The notes: generated from the letters alone by a model not told the origin. A stretch of DNA of 64,000 nucleotides from Phlebopus portentosus (GCA_037892935.1 JAYXKI010000007.1:1426001-1490000); one strand, 5' to 3'. Shown: positions 1-13,939, numbered from the stretch's first letter. Numbers and translations: made by a program.

Positions 1-3000
1 CTGCAGGCTTACGTTTCTATGAAACTATTCATGCAGGTCACCTTCGAAGTATGACGATTTTCCTGACTTGTCATTGGGAGTATGCGGAACGGGGATTGGA
101 ACTGAGACGGTTGGTTACTTGCGCTGTCAGATTTTTCAAGCCGGAACATTGAAACTCTTTTATCTACGGCCTCGAACATGTCTTCTGCTGCTAGCAGTTA
201 AGTTATTCGTCTCTCAAGGCCCAATCAGCGCAACAATGTGGCAATTTGCCTTCTTGGGTAGGCCCAGTGCCCAGATGACCGGCGATCAAAACGCTACAAA
301 ACATTATTGGAAAGCATTCTTCTATCTTGCATAGCTTTCCGATTACACCTTGTTGTACCTCAGTGTCATACATATAACTGCCTCTGCTCATTTGCCTCCT
401 GGAGAACAACCGATCCCTGAATGATGAATTGCGCCCATTGTCGACCGTTTACATAACCTAGTACTGACAAGCCCGCGGCTGTTTTGAGTCTTACATAAGC
501 AGGTGTCGATCACGACTTTTTCGGTCAGTGCAGAACAACAAGGTATGACGACCAATATGTTCAATGTGCCCATCTGGCATAATCTATTCCATACAGATCA
601 ATCTACTGTGTCTGGACAAGATGTTCATGGCATGAAGGAATATTTGCTCATACCAAGCACGCAGGGAGTCGAAGTTTCAGACGGTCAGTAAGTATCCTGT
701 ATTGAATCTGTGAAGTATAATGCCTCATTTATTATTGTCCCAGAGAGAGAAGTAAGCGATGTCATCAGATGATCGCAACACTTAAAGTTATATTCGTCGG
801 CTATATCCTCAACGTCCGTGTTGAACGACGTAAGGAGGCCAGGTTTTCTTCCATGTGAGGGAACCGTCATCAAGACTGGCGTTTGAGCAGTTCACACTCT
901 CATCTTCGATAAGCACTGCTCGCGACGTACGTTCATAGGCTCTCCATACGCGTCATCGCCGACCGTGGTACGCGTCTGTATTAGCAGCTGGAATCGCCTA
1001 CTGCAGATTCATTCACTCATCTATCTGTCTATCTGATTCTCTTGACGAGACCCAGCCAGGCTCCGTGCATCTCAACTGTAATCCTGACGCCAACATACTG
1101 CCGGGCACGGAGATTAGTATGACCGACGGTCTATACAGACGTCTGTGACATTATCCGTCCATATCCTTCTGGACTTGCATAAATGCGGAATCTAGAGAGA
1201 ACATCCTGCGTAGCACGCATAATCGCTGTCATGATGTGAAAGGAAGCAACTATCACTTAAATCTTCTGCTGCGGCTTTTTTGTCAAGAACGTCACGATAA
1301 GCGTTTTGGAAAGGAGCTTGGAACTTCTCTGATTCATTTTGTAGAGAAGCCTCTTGTGTCTTTCTACTTCTCCATATCCGTCTCCGTATAGACTGTGTAT
1401 GCGTCTGGAGCACATCCCGACTCCGGAATTCAGATTCTAGCCCGTCGGGGATTCAATAGAGGACAAACTAGGAAGCGGAAGGGCTTGGCCGCGGAACTGA
1501 TGGGTGGTGTCTTCGAGCTACTTGTACAGCACATCGTGTAGCCGCATCCTCATTCCTTCTGGTTCTCGAGCAAGCACAGCCGATGGCCGACCAAACATCG
1601 TCACCCTTCTCCTACACGTCTCGTGCCTTCCTCCTAAAAAAAACTTCGCCAATTCAATATTCGCCATTCCCGCGGTGCCTTTCTGCTAATACTGGTAAGG
1701 ACTAGACCGTCGCACTCACCGCGAAGCAGAGGTCTTCGCATGTCTTCGCATGCACGGACGGGGATTACACGCCCCCTGCCTGACGTCTTCCGGCTTCTTT
1801 GCCATTCAGTCCTATAATGTAGTGGGAAAGAGAAGGTGTGAACTTGCACGGGAGAAGTAAGGAAGTCAAGGGAAGAGGAGATGGGAGATATAGAAGGAGG
1901 CACGCACAGGTTACACGTTGTGATCCAGATGCTTCCTTTTGTTATTTTATGTACATGTATACCATGGCGTGGATTCAGGAGTATTGTATAAGCTTTTACT
2001 GATTTGGAGGATTTATATTTGTTTATTGTTTATTCTGTGGGTCCGTTGTTGTGAGGACAAAGTGTTGTTACTGGAGACAATGAAGACAATGTGTTTGTGT
2101 AATTGACGAATGCAAATCAATCGGCATTGATGGTCTCGAAGAGGGTTGTGAGGGCAATGTTATTATGAATAAAAATAGACCACAAGCGCAGTGGGCATTG
2201 GTAAGGTGAGGAGAAGGCACTTATTGTTATGTGATGGCTGAAAGCTGATTGACCTTACCGCTACTCTGCTTCACTTAACCTGCGCCTCCCTGACGATGTA
2301 CATCAGAGTGAATTGGCAATGGGGCTGTTGTATCGCGCAGGTGATACTATTAAATCCCGCGATTGTCGTCTGGTTGTCTGCGTATCCTCACCAGAAAAAA
2401 AGATGAAGATCGACCGTCAAATGACAATGAGTTACTTATTTATGAATAAGGAATGGATCCACGGCCGCTGCTTTAGCAGTTGCGCGGGTTTCCAGTTGGG
2501 ACATTTAGATGGACAATATCCGGATTCGTCGCGAGCTTTATATTTCTGTCTCCTTTGTTTTATTATCGTGGGTTCCAACTTTGCTTCGTGAGGCGGTGAG
2601 CGAGCATGGGATGGTGGAAACGTCAGCGGATACAAGACAAGAGCAACACTTGACCCTTCTAATCTTGCTTGTGACCATCTACACAAAGTCCAGTCGTCAT
2701 CCTACGCAATCGCGCAGTTATCCGGAATCAGATGAAGGAAAGAAGCTACAAGATCAGCGGTTCTCTCTAATCTACGCCACTGAGAGGAAATGAGATGCGG
2801 CCCTTATAACCTGTGATAGGTGTTTAAAGACCCTAACAGTGAGCTGAGATTTCCAGTCAAGAGAAGTGGAATTTTTTAAATAATCGAGGGTCACCTCGCG
2901 GCCTCATGGACATTTTATTTAGTACGTGTAAGTGTTGTAATTGAACAAGCTGTATCGTATGTGCAGAGATAGGCTGCATGCTTGCCAACTCGTGTTTGAT

Positions 3001-4764
3001 CGGTTCAGCTATTAGTGGAAACGCCTAAACCTACTTACCCCTATCTGTTCCCTCGTTATTGGCACCTAATCCACTCTCACCGTAAGGAGATTCTCAAGCT
3101 TTAGAAGTTCGATCGTGGCAGAAGCGTCGCTTCCGAGGTGTTATAGTTATTCGTCTAGCCCCTGTCCTGTTTTTCATCGAGGCGAAGTCGTGCTCTGTCC
3201 ACAGAAACGAAACGGTGCTTACTGCTTTGTTGCGGTAATACAGGTCATGTGGTGAGCGGAGTTTGAGCCAAGTCAAGCTGGAGATTGGGGCCTCAGGGAC
3301 TGGCTGGACAGACTCGCGGAATTAGTATGTGGCGGGTGTATTTTGTGATTACTTACTTGTATGGAGCGGTGCATGGCCTAGAGAGGCATCCCCAGAAACA
3401 AGGTGGAATAAGTTTTGAATTACTGCGGATCGAGAGCCGCTTACCTACTTCTTTTGGCCCGGGTGTCCACGGTAGCATTGCCGTAAAAAGAAACTTGCCT
3501 CGGATGAGATCTAGTGAATTGAATAGGAGTAGATCTAGAGCCTCTCCAGATTACCCGATACGTAAGGAGTGGATCTGAGTTTATTTATTGTTGTGATCTG
3601 AATAGATGGGTGCTTTTTGGTTTGAGTTCTGTCGATATTGAGATGAAGTCTGGACCTGGAGACTGAAGACAGGAGGAACGGATCAGTGATGTACGTGGAT
3701 TTGCCAGCCTGTCGAGAGTCGACATCTTGCGTGTACGCAAGAGATGCGCCTTACATGTAATATTAGAGAAGCATTCGAACGTGGTGAGAGTACAAATCTG
3801 AGGAGGCGAGCAATGTCTCGCCCTGTACCATGTTTGCGCCGCACAGCCCGCTTATGATCGGTGTTTCACGTTCCATATCTTCGAGAGAACTGAAGCGTCC
3901 CAGCGTACTGGTGCTTTAAAGGTCACGGCACCGATTTGGTGTGTCGACATTTATAGAAGTGAACCAACGCTTCAGCCGGAAAGGTTTGCTTCTGCAGTGC
4001 AGGCTGGATTAGTTCAATGTCCTCGCGCGGGACCAGCGCGACGACATTAAAGTTTAGATCCGCCTTGCATCCGTGATGATCACATATGTTCTGGTGAAAT
4101 GTGAGATAACAGAAGCAGCTTACGCACATACTTAGTGCAGGAGGTGACTGTTGCCAAAGATTTACTCTTCAGGCTGTGCGAAGCTTGACAGAACACGACG
4201 AGGCCGCTTGTCAATTTGGATGTGCTGATTGTTGGCAAAGAACAATGAGGTGCTTGTAAGTTGAAGAATTCGAAGCTGTTGTTGTTGACGTGCTATTATT
4301 TTCCTGGCACGCGATGGCCCCAAGGTCGAATAGAACAGGCGTGCTTTGCGTCCCTTGATGGACCACGGACCTGTCTTGCAAACATATTTGTTCTTTGCGT
4401 TCGGTGTGATTTCCCGTATTTTCCAACGTATTCTCTAAAAGGAGCGTTATTTCTCGATGGGCAGAAAATGTGCCGCGACGCGGACGTGCTAACCGAGCGA
4501 GTGATGACGACGGCGCGACGGCGGATAAAAGAGAATGGCGGCCCAAAGCGGTAAGGCTGTGATTGTGACTGTGTGACTCGAAGAAGAATTTAAGTGTTAG
4601 TCAGCAATAGCCCCCGTGATAGTGAGAAGCGGAGATTGAATATAAGGGGAAGTCGTCAACTGAGTCGTCTCCTTCGTTTCTGTTTCCCATCATTCCCGCC
4701 CGCTCATCTTACTCGTCCCCGTCGTCCCGCGTCCTCGCAACGCTCTCTCCTCCTCTTCCACAGC
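1..4764. other. No supported gene
   Basis: I see no recognisable coding region in this stretch. Open frames are short, start mostly at non-ATG codons, and none shows a domain or a chain of exons that splices in phase. The last 170 bases are pyrimidine-rich and lead into the ATG of the next gene, so they are probably its promoter and 5' UTR. The rest may be intergenic DNA or decayed genes. Confidence 0.5.
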
Positions 4765-6074
4765 ATGCTACTCGTCCAGCAACCACAGCACATGCCCTCA
4801 GCTGCCCTCATGCCATTGTTCAAACAGTTCAACACTTCGCCCAGTCATAGGCGCAATCCTTCCGCACCAGCCGCAGTCATTCAAGGTCAGGTGCATCCAA
4901 CCAACAGACCTGGTCTTCTCTCCATCTCAAAGCCGGCACCGACTCGCCAGCCTCGCCATGCAACGCCTAGGCAGCACAAGTCGAGGCCACAGCTGCAGCA
5001 ACAACAGCAAGGATCGTCTCCGGAGAGGCAGCGCGGGAGGAACAACTTAGCGAAAGATAAGTCTGCAAGGTGGGTGCTGATTCGATTAGATATGCGCAAA
5101 GTTGTCTATCGTACAGCGGTCTGAGGCAGCTTTTTTTGCTTTGGTACAGAACTATCTCAAAACCCCGTGCTGGACATGGTGGACGTGGACGCCAAGCGTC
5201 CCCTTCACCCATCCCTCAACCCGAGCAAGCATCAACAGACGAGACCGTTGCCATTTCTTATTCGTCTAAACCCGTTTCTTCTACACCCGCGTCGACGGTT
5301 TTGAGCGCCCCATCGGGCAAGCTCGCCAAGCGTCGCAACCGTGCTTCTGTTCCATTCCCATTTTCAGCCTCGACACCTTCCGTGGCCCCCAAGGCTTCAA
5401 AGCAGTCTGCACAAGTACCCCCGCCCTGTAGTAAGCCCGTGCCAGTCCCGGGCAAGGGTGCAAAGGCAAAGATGAGCGTTTTGCCGATCTCACGGTCGGA
5501 CCCCGTACTGTCTCACTTTCCTCGTACTCCTGCGCGTCGTGCAGTCGTGGATGCTTTCCCGATTTGTGATGATAATGACGATGACGACGATGACCTTATC
5601 GACCGACCTTCGACACCGTCGCCATCCGGTCGCAAGGGAGCCTCAGGCACATGGCATCACAGTTCGCTGTACAACTCGGATTCTGAGGATGGTGGACCCA
5701 AGACGGCGCCAATCAGTATGAAAGAGGGAGTGGCGAAGCAGTACTTCCCGTCTCCCGTGCCGTCACCGTCTCACCCGGCCCACAAGCGCACTCCGAGCGT
5801 ACCTGTGGACAGCGTGTTTGACTTGTCATTTAATTCTGATAACGAGTTGAATGTCACTGAGATGAGCGCCCTCTTTGGAAGGGCCTCCTCTCATCGTCCA
5901 CGCTATGATGGCTCAGTCCGTTCGACGAGCACTCCTCTCAGGAAGCCTGATCCGGCCTTCAACAAGTTCGCAAGCCCGATGTTCCAGAACAGCCCGAGCC
6001 CTGAACAGCTCCCGCCGCCGACGTTCTCGCTAGCGAAGATGAAGAAGGCGGCGCTCGTTTCTGAGGCAAACTGA
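4765..6074 (+). CDS. Edc1/PNRC-motif low-complexity protein (putative decapping activator)
   Basis: Two exons, 4765-5069 and 5150-6074, with an 80-nt GT-AG intron, give 409 residues in exact phase. The open frame extends upstream to 4594, but the ATG at 4765 starts the conserved-looking N-terminus. The protein is Pro/Ser/Gln-rich and disordered, with a Q5 run near residue 75 and an aspartate run in the middle. Near the C-terminus (about 375-394) it has FASPMFQNSPSPEQLPPPTF, which matches the proline-rich PNRC/Edc1 short motif (Y/F-A-x-x-x-F then PSPxxLPxPxF). In yeast Edc1 and human PNRC2 this motif binds the Dcp1 EVH1 domain and activates Dcp2 mRNA decapping. Decapping is inferred from that motif alone. 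A different scaffold protein using a similar motif remains possible. Confidence 0.55.
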
Positions 6075-8399
6075 GAAGACCGCTCGACCAATAGGGTTCG
6101 TCCCGAATATATCCGAATTTATGACGTATTTTTGCTGACTAACTTATTCAGGGTTCCAAATCTGGCTGCTCGCTCCCTTTGCTTCATTCCGCGTCGAGCG
6201 TGATACATTATTCTTTTTTGAAGACTAACTTATCTCTTTTCGACGCTCGATTTTGCAACACTCTTTTCGTGCTGCTTTATTCGGAGCCTTCGTTTCCCCT
6301 TATACTGGTATCTGATTTTTTTCCCGGCATAATTGGCTTTCTCGTTCAGGACACCCTCTCGAATCGCTCTGTGCACCACGCTTACTTGGTCTGCCGAGTT
6401 AGACAGCTGGCGTGTGCGCTTCTTCACTTGATTTGTTTCTTGGCCATGGTTCGTGGCATCATTAACAGCACTCACGACGTTATGCTTCCGGCCCAACGCC
6501 TTGGATCTCCAACTCCGAAAGTGTCTATCTCAAGTGCTTGGCATTCTTCTTCAAACGTCGAACCAAGAAATCGACTCGTATCGCTCAATATATCAATGTA
6601 TCATCTCGCATTTCGCATTGCTGTCATTCACTCCATCCCATTTTCTCCTTGGTCGCCCTTTTCCTCGGTTCCGCATCGCATACACAGAGCCACGACATAA
6701 AGACAAGACTCCCGCCCTTTACGCCGAGAATCGTTATACCTTGCTTTCATTCCATCTTCCTAGCATGGGGTAACGGAGGACTTGCCCGATGGCTCCGATG
6801 GCTCCTGGACTCTACGCCTATTTATTGCGTGTGTTCCTTCCCTGGCTGTTAAGGCATTTCGTTGACACTGTCATCACTGGGGTTGACACGGCGCATTAGA
6901 GTTCCCCATTGTCTTTGCCTCAACCTCTTTTCCCTTTTTATCGACTTGCCGTTCATCGATGTCTTTACCGCATTCTTCTATTTTCTTCGTTGGCATTTCG
7001 CGGTTTTGCTGTAGCGTTCTGCGCAGACTGCGCGTTGTACATCATTGTCTGTCATTTTCTCTTCTGGTTCCTTGTCATTTCCTTATTACTTAAACCCCAT
7101 AGTCGCTACCGATAAAACTCGCTCGCCTTAATATTTTCACAGGGCATTTTATCCTTTTTCCTTCTCTATGATTGCGCCGCCCCACAACTGTATTCTATTC
7201 TCCTATCATGTGTTCCTCGTCCTGTTCCTCGTTTTTCTTTCAGGTGTGGACGATGAACATGCGGGAGCGTTCATTTACTCCCTTTTTATTTCCTTTAACT
7301 TGGACTCGGGGTTTTACTTTTCCTCAAACAATCTTGTTTTCATACCTAGACGCAATCTGTGCATTAGCATGTCATTCATTCATTCTCCCTTCCCCCTTCC
7401 CTCCTTCCTTTCCCCGACGCATTCACATTCTTCCTTCCGAACCCCCCTGCATATCTGTTTCTCATCGTATGATATTGCTGGAGGTTCTCTTCTGAAGATG
7501 GTGATTAGGTGCTAAAGTGCGTTTCTTGCTTCTGAAGCCTTACCTTTCGCTTATCCCCATTCATTTCCAGACTTCTTTGGTCTGGCCACCTGGTCCGTTG
7601 CTCTAGTAGTTCACGAGCCGTTACCTGATCAATGCGCCAGCGTTTTACCTCGCTTCTGCATAGATCGTATCACATCACTGCCGACTAACACGGCTTACCA
7701 TTTATCACACTCGTTACCGCAAGACAATCCCTCGACTTTCCCCCTCGACGTTTCCTTGTGTCCGTTTCGAGTATGGTTTTTCGTTCCTGCTCTCATTAGG
7801 GTGTAGGGACAGAAGATCATTCTCGTCTATTCCGTTCCTTGTACCCGTTCCCATATCCTGTAGGCTTGCCTTCCTGTTCCCCGTGGCATTCCTCAACACG
7901 ATGTTATCCTGTCAACCGTCGTCCGACCACCTCGCTTCCCCATTCGCCGTTTCTCGTTTTTCTGTTTTCTGATTAGACTTCGTCATTTCCGTTATCCCGT
8001 ATCCAGGAGTTTGATGGAGGAAGGTTTCATCAACAAGTGCTCAAAAAAACGAGAACGGGAAGCTTGTAGTAGCGAAGGGGGTGGATGATGATCCTGTTCT
8101 CGAAAGGATAAAGCTATTATAATCATCGAAATAGTAGTGTATTGTTAGAAAGTTAGTATGTTTTGGGGAACTTGAATGGCAGTCGAAGTTGTCGAACGAA
8201 CAAATATATCTGCATTGTGACAAGAAGTGTGACGCGACCTTCGATATTTTACATCGAAGTGACTGCTGTCTTGGCTGACGGATTGAGTCGTGAGACCGAT
8301 TTCTTTCCCAATAAATATGATTTGGGATCGAAGCAGTTCTGTCCAATTTCAAGAGGCTCACTTCGTCGCTGAACGTTATCTCTGATATTCAGGTGCTCA
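6075..8399 (+). other. Long pyrimidine-rich stretch without a gene
   Basis: From about 6150 to 7950 the plus strand is strongly enriched in T and C, with repeated U-rich and CU-rich runs, and no reading frame shows a domain. It lies directly downstream of the Edc1-like gene on the same strand, so it may be an extended 3' UTR or a terminator region. The last part (8300-8399) is the upstream region of the first F-box locus and shares the 18-nt block CCAATAAATATGATTTGG (8308-8325) with the region before the third F-box locus (11951-11968). Confidence 0.5.
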
Positions 8400-9817
8400 A
8401 TGAAACTCGTCGAAATCCCGGAAGAAATGATATTTTGCTTCTTGTTTGTCAAGTATCTACTGGCCGTAGAATTGGTGAGTAAGTGTAGCTATATCATGGT
8501 ATCGATCCTGTTGAAGGCATTTGGTTGGACTCCTAGACACGCTCTTTCTTGGGAGATGCCATCGCCCTCAGGCAGATATGGCTCCTTCAGCTTCAACGCC
8601 TCGTCGATTCGCTCCGCATCTCACAGCTCGATTGCTCTGAAATGCGGAGATTGGCCATCGGAACTATTCGACAAATAAAGGCTCTCAGGCCTTTACGAAG
8701 AAAAAGATTTAATAAATCTTCTGCAAGGCAGACGACGGTCCTTCTTCAGGCTCCGGGGAATGCTCCACGCCCTCAGCTTTCTGGGAAAGGTTATTCTTTC
8801 GGCTTCTACCCACGTTGTATTTCCTCATCGTCTCGGACCTTTGTCTTTTGGAGGTGTTTGACGCGCAAGGAAATACCGCCGCGTGGAGTTTCAGACTTGC
8901 CCTCTATGCTGGAGACGCGGTAATACGTGCATTCGCCACGGAAGAATACTCAAGGACTTCATCCAGCTTGTTCATTCTATCTATTTTACAGGAGAGTCGA
9001 TTGTCAATGACGATTTTGACCTCGCAGAACTTGAAATGATTCGTGTAACCTCTTCTCCAGGCATTTTATTCTCCTCCATTTGGAAAGGCTTCAAGGGCAG
9101 GACACGTTGGAAGCCCGAGAACTTTCCCAATACTGTATTTCAGGGTTAGGCTATGCGCTTGAACGTGACGTTTGCCTCGTAGGGGGACTTTGTAGCCCTC
9201 AATATGATTGATGCGATTCTAGCCCCGAACTGGAGAGGTGAGAAACTAAGGTTTAGCAACGATGTGAGCTGATGACCAAAACAGAGTCAAATCCAAGTCA
9301 CTGAAAGTTCCACATTTTCAGGGCCCTAATCATTTCTCTCTTTGACCTTCAAATAATACACGATCACCTATTGTATGCGCACAGGTCAAGGCTTTGGAAC
9401 TGGTTTACAGATGTTATTATTGTCCCTCTCCGTCAGTTCACAGAACCGGAGGAAACATCTGTGCGGAATTTTGGCGACGTGAAAGATACCTTCTTTACGC
9501 CTTCGCGGTTTTTTAATCGATTAATCAGTGTGCCTAGGTTTGGGCTGTACGACCTCAAGCGGTTCGGAATGCGGAATCACATCAAGGTCGTGCTCATCTT
9601 CTGGGATATTCCCCATGAAGGAGACTGTTCCTTTGTTGCCTCACACTTCATCATCCATCTTGACGACATAGGGGAACGTATCCAAGACCCATTCAACTTC
9701 TTCCCTATACAAGTCGCTCGGCGTGTTTTGTCCGCCCAATCTTGGCTGTATATTCGTGTACCGACCCAATCCGGAAAACTGGTGAGCTGTGGCTTTCTTT
9801 TGATTTCCTACCACTGA
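8400..9817 (+). pseudogene. F-box family gene A, frameshifted
   Basis: Exon 1 starts with ATG at 8400 and encodes a short F-box-like helix (KLVEIPEEMIFCFLFVKYLL). It ends at a GTGAGT donor, and the acceptor CTCCTAG lies just before the second exon (IWLLQLQRLV). Downstream the paralogous protein continues in shifted frames: one near 8790 (before RLLPTLYFLIVSDL) and another near 8990, so no single spliced protein is possible without repair. The C-terminal part (9371-9817) is still open and resembles the matching part of copy C. Family members would be SCF ubiquitin-ligase substrate adaptors. This copy appears dead. Confidence 0.65.
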
Positions 9818-9830
9818 CATGTACTCCTAG

Positions 9831-11254
9831 ACGTGCTCTTATTTCCGAGATGCAGTCGCGACTCGTCATATATGGCTGATGGAACTACAACGTCTCGTCC
9901 TAATGGCATGTGTCCCACCTCTCCCTGCCTACGCTCATGTGGACCGGCTTGACTACATCAAGATCCGGGCATTGGTGGTGGGTCCTCTCCGGCAGATAAA
10001 AGCTTATGCATCCTTGAAACAAGGAGGCTTTATCAATTTGTCCGCGAGGCAGACCACTGTGCGCCTTGAGACTCCGCAGAACACGCATCGTGCACAGGAT
10101 GTATGGAACAGACTCTTCTATCGACTCCTTCCGTCGTCAAAGCTCTTGCTCGTTGCCAGCCCCCATTCTTTGGAGATATTCGATGTGCAGAATAGCGTCT
10201 GTGTGTGGTCTCATGAGCCCCCTCATTCTGCAGAACTTCGTGGATTCGCCTTTGAGGAATGCTCGGAGACGTCTTTCAGATTATTTTTGTTGCATTTTTT
10301 TCCCGCGCGTGAATCATTGTCAGTTCATTATCAGTATAACCAGAAATAATTTACTCACCACCTTGTGCTAGGATTCTACTCATCCTCCTGTTAGAACAGC
10401 TGGAGAGCCAGGAAACGTTGCATGTCAGATAAGGCTACAGTATGGGTCATAACGAAGTGCCCGAGTTCTACCTACTTGGTATTTGCCTCAGCGAAGAATT
10501 TTTAGTATTCAGCGACTTAGGGGAGCCACCTGGAATTGGAAAGAAAGAGTGTCGTGGATTATTGATCTTGTATGTGTGTCCCTATTTTTGTCGCTAATCT
10601 TATAAACAAAAGTTTGTCTTGACCAGGAGCCAGGAGAGGATGTCGTTTCTCTCCAGATCGTCCAAGCTTATCTTTCTTACGTGCTCATGTCGCGACGCAG
10701 ACACTTCAGTTGGAACTCATGCAGCTTTGTCAATCGGCAAATCGAGAACGAAGATTGCGCAAGGAAGATGTGAACTGCGGATATGTTGAAATTATGCTTC
10801 TCGGCCCCGGCCCGGGATGGCCTGCTGTGCCCCAGGTGTCGTTATGCGACCTCCGAAGATTTGGCCTGGAGGATGGGGTCAACCCTTATCCTTCGATCGA
10901 GAATGGATTAGTTACCTCCCGGGAAAATCACTTCCACTTCTTGACAAAGGCCATGGATGACTCGCCACGTGCGACTCATCTTGACGTAATGGATCCCTTT
11001 TTCCAACGCTATCGGGATGCATCGTGCATGAAGGAGATTATACCATGTGCGACTATTGGACATTCAGGTTGAAACCGAATGAAAAGGCTCGTGCGTGGAG
11101 TTTCAACGATAACGACAAACTTTACTGTGTCGAGATTCCAGCGTTCACCGAACAGTTTGATCTCGTGTTGCAATTCGATTCTGGCTGTTTACTTCGGGCG
11201 TTCACCAGTAAGGAATCGGATCCAAAACGAGTCATAATCCATCATCTTGTTTGA
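9831..11254 (+). pseudogene. F-box family gene B, lacking its F-box
   Basis: The region begins with the conserved second-exon sequence (TCSYFRDAVATRHIWLMELQ), placed directly after an intron-like GTGAGC...CTCCTAG stretch. Upstream of that is the C-terminal end of copy A rather than an F-box exon. The body is open to about 10350, and a further part carrying the family C-terminus is open to 11254. The F-box itself is missing, so a deletion or unequal exchange between tandem copies probably fused A to B. No functional start codon is evident. Confidence 0.6.
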
Positions 11255-12035
11255 CAAAACGTCGAGAACTTCCGAGAAAGACTGGTAGTCTCAGGCAGGT
11301 ATGTCAAATTTTAACTTATATACTGTATTTTCATTTGCTTACGAGGATGGATGGATATTCTTCCAAACAGCCTGTAGGAGAAAACTGTACAAAGAGCTTT
11401 TGCACGGAGTCAGGACTAATATTGCCGATCGGACAGATTTACTCACTGCTATGGAAATCATGGTTTACCTTACTTTTAACGAGAATTCTTGAGGTCGTTT
11501 TTGAGTTTCCCTAGGATAAACCCTGCGTGACAAGCGGAAGGTTTCTCGGTAGAGCCTGCGTACTTGTCGGACGGTGAAGAATATGAAAATAATCAAAATC
11601 GTTTCCACCAGCTAATGAGAGGATATGACCAGGTCAATAAGCAGTTGAGATGGCCGACGCGGCGACGCAGCCAGATTACTTTGACCGAACGAAATGAATG
11701 TACCATCTTTACATAAAGAGGTTTCCACCGGCCACATAGTTATCATGTTGCAAGCACTGCCTGCGGAAGTTCCTGTTGCCGACGCGAAGGAACTTGTGTC
11801 TATAGTCTCTGAAGTTGTGACTTTTGGATCGGCGCGTAACATCACGTGATATCCCATTACCGTGCAGTCAGGTCCAAAATTTTCTCCGCTCTTTATTCAC
11901 CCTCTGGCCTTGAATGATGATGGGATCAGATCACATGGCTGATCTTGTTTCCAATAAATATGATTTGGACTCGAAAGCGCCAAAGCATCTCTGCCTAGTC
12001 CGTTAAATCGTCGAACGCCATCTCTGACTAGACTT

Positions 12036-13597
12036 ATGATGAAACTTCTCGACCTCCCAAAAGAAATTATCGCAAATGTGCTCTATTTCCTTTTCGTCAG
12101 GGATATATTAGCTCTAGAATCGATCAGTCATCGCCGCTCGTTCACGTTTCATTTTCTGGGAGCGAACGCGGAGCTCATAGACGTGCACATACTTGCGAGA
12201 TGCTTTCGCCTGTCGTCAGGTATGGGCTCATTGGGCTTCAGAGACTTGTCAATATGGCGTGTATGCCACCTTTACCCCCATACATCAGCATCGACCAACT
12301 TGATTGCTCCGAGATTCGGTCGTTGGTTATCAGGCCTCTCTAGCAACTGAAAACATTCAGATCGTTGCACCAAGGAGGATTTTACAGCTCCTCCGAGTCC
12401 CTGGACAGGACTACGATAGTTTTGGAGGTCCCGTGCGATGCTACGCGCCTCCAATGCAGGGAGCAAAACCTCTACTATCGATTGCTTCCGTAGTTAAAAT
12501 TCTTTATCGTTACCGATTCTCATCTTTTAGAGATATTTGACGTCGAGAGTAGCATCTGTATATGGCATTTCATTCCCGTCTTCCGTGGTTTACCGGCCAA
12601 GATCCACGGGTTCGCTTACGAAGAGTGTTCACCGGCGTCATTCAGATTATTTATAGCAGGCTCCTATGCCAAAGAGAAGGCCTTGTCAGTTTCCTTGATA
12701 CTAGCTAGCATTGGCAGACTGCTTCACCATCTTTCTATAGGCTCTTACATCTTTTTCATCTGGAGAAGACTGCCGCGGGAGACATGTTCACATTGAACGT
12801 ACTAGAAGCTATTGAATATGTGTCTATTTCGACGCTCGACGTCTCGGAGATCTTCTTACGCAATATTTGCCTTGGCGGAGACTTTGCAGTCATTAATAAC
12901 CTTCTCGGATTAATAATCTGGAATTGGAAAGGAAGGAAGCCGAGGGTTCTAGTTTTTGTACGTGACCACTGGCAACTTGTTAGCTTTGATCTACTAGCTT
13001 GTGTTAACCTCACGGCCAATGCTTACCACAATCTACGACCTCCAAATTATTCGGGAGCATCTTTTCTACGTATTGAAGTTCGAATATTGCTTGCCGTGCA
13101 GAGTCGACATTATTCCTCTTCGACAATTTGATGATGCTCCGACAACGGCTCAGTATTTGTACGTGGACCTCAAAAGAACGTATCTCAAAACTTTGGCCCT
13201 CTATCGCCAGCTGGTAGAAAGTCCACGCCTGATTCTGCACGACCTTCAAAGTTTCGGGATGGGAAACTATATTCGGGCCGTGTGCATCCTGCATAAGTAT
13301 CTCATGGACGGCAATACAATTTACTCCGCGAATTACGTCGATATCCACCTTGATTCCATCGGAGAGTTTCAGGACCACCCCTGCACCTTCTTTCCCATAA
13401 TGCACGATACAGCCCCTGTGCTCAATCCATCGTCTCAGAACTGCCTTTTCATTCCGCCATTTACGGGGTGCATCTTCATACTAGGGACCTCGCTGTCGGC
13501 ATTCGCGATGACTGGACTTTTCGCCTTCAACGAGTTATCGGGCTTCTCATCTACAGATTTGGGGAAGACGGCAGGCTTGATCGCGGGAAACCTGTGA
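12036..13597 (+). pseudogene. F-box family gene C, splice donor lost and frameshifted
   Basis: ATG at 12036 opens a clear F-box (LLDLPKEIIANVLYFLFVRD, then ILALES). Where the paralogues have a GTGAGT donor after this exon, this copy reads ATCAGT. The second exon carries one extra base in the IWL motif (near 12226) and a TAG stop where relatives have an Arg codon before QLK (about 12342). Later exons are well preserved (12784-13131 and 13001-13597), including the DLQIIREHLFYVLKFEY segment and the long C-terminal frame. The 3' half is a diverged duplicate of 42370-42850. Confidence 0.7.
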
Positions 13598-13939
13598 CGT
13601 AGTCTTGAAGTATGATTCCGGTGCGCTTGTGCAAGTTTTGCCCGTAAATGAGTCAAGTCAGAAACGTGCGGTGATCTATCGTCTTTCCTGAAGAAGTGTT
13701 GGTGCAGAGTATCAGAGTATCCTGATATACCTAGTTGATTTTTCTTTTTATGAAGTAAGTTTGTCTGTAACTGAATCATGTTATGCGGCCAATTCCTTTT
13801 TCACTTCCTTCAAGACTGAGTCTCCATTACTGTAATCCGTCTGGCAGTGTCGATTTATCAATGCTTGCATGAGCGTTACCACCATTTTCGTCTCGTATTC
13901 CTTTCGTTCTCCGCGATTTGACTAGCGGGGGAACTACTA

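Noticed and set aside
6179..7515. Several frames over 100 codons in the pyrimidine-rich region
   Set aside because: They are Ser/Phe/Leu-rich in several frames at once, as expected from T/C-rich composition, with no conserved motif.
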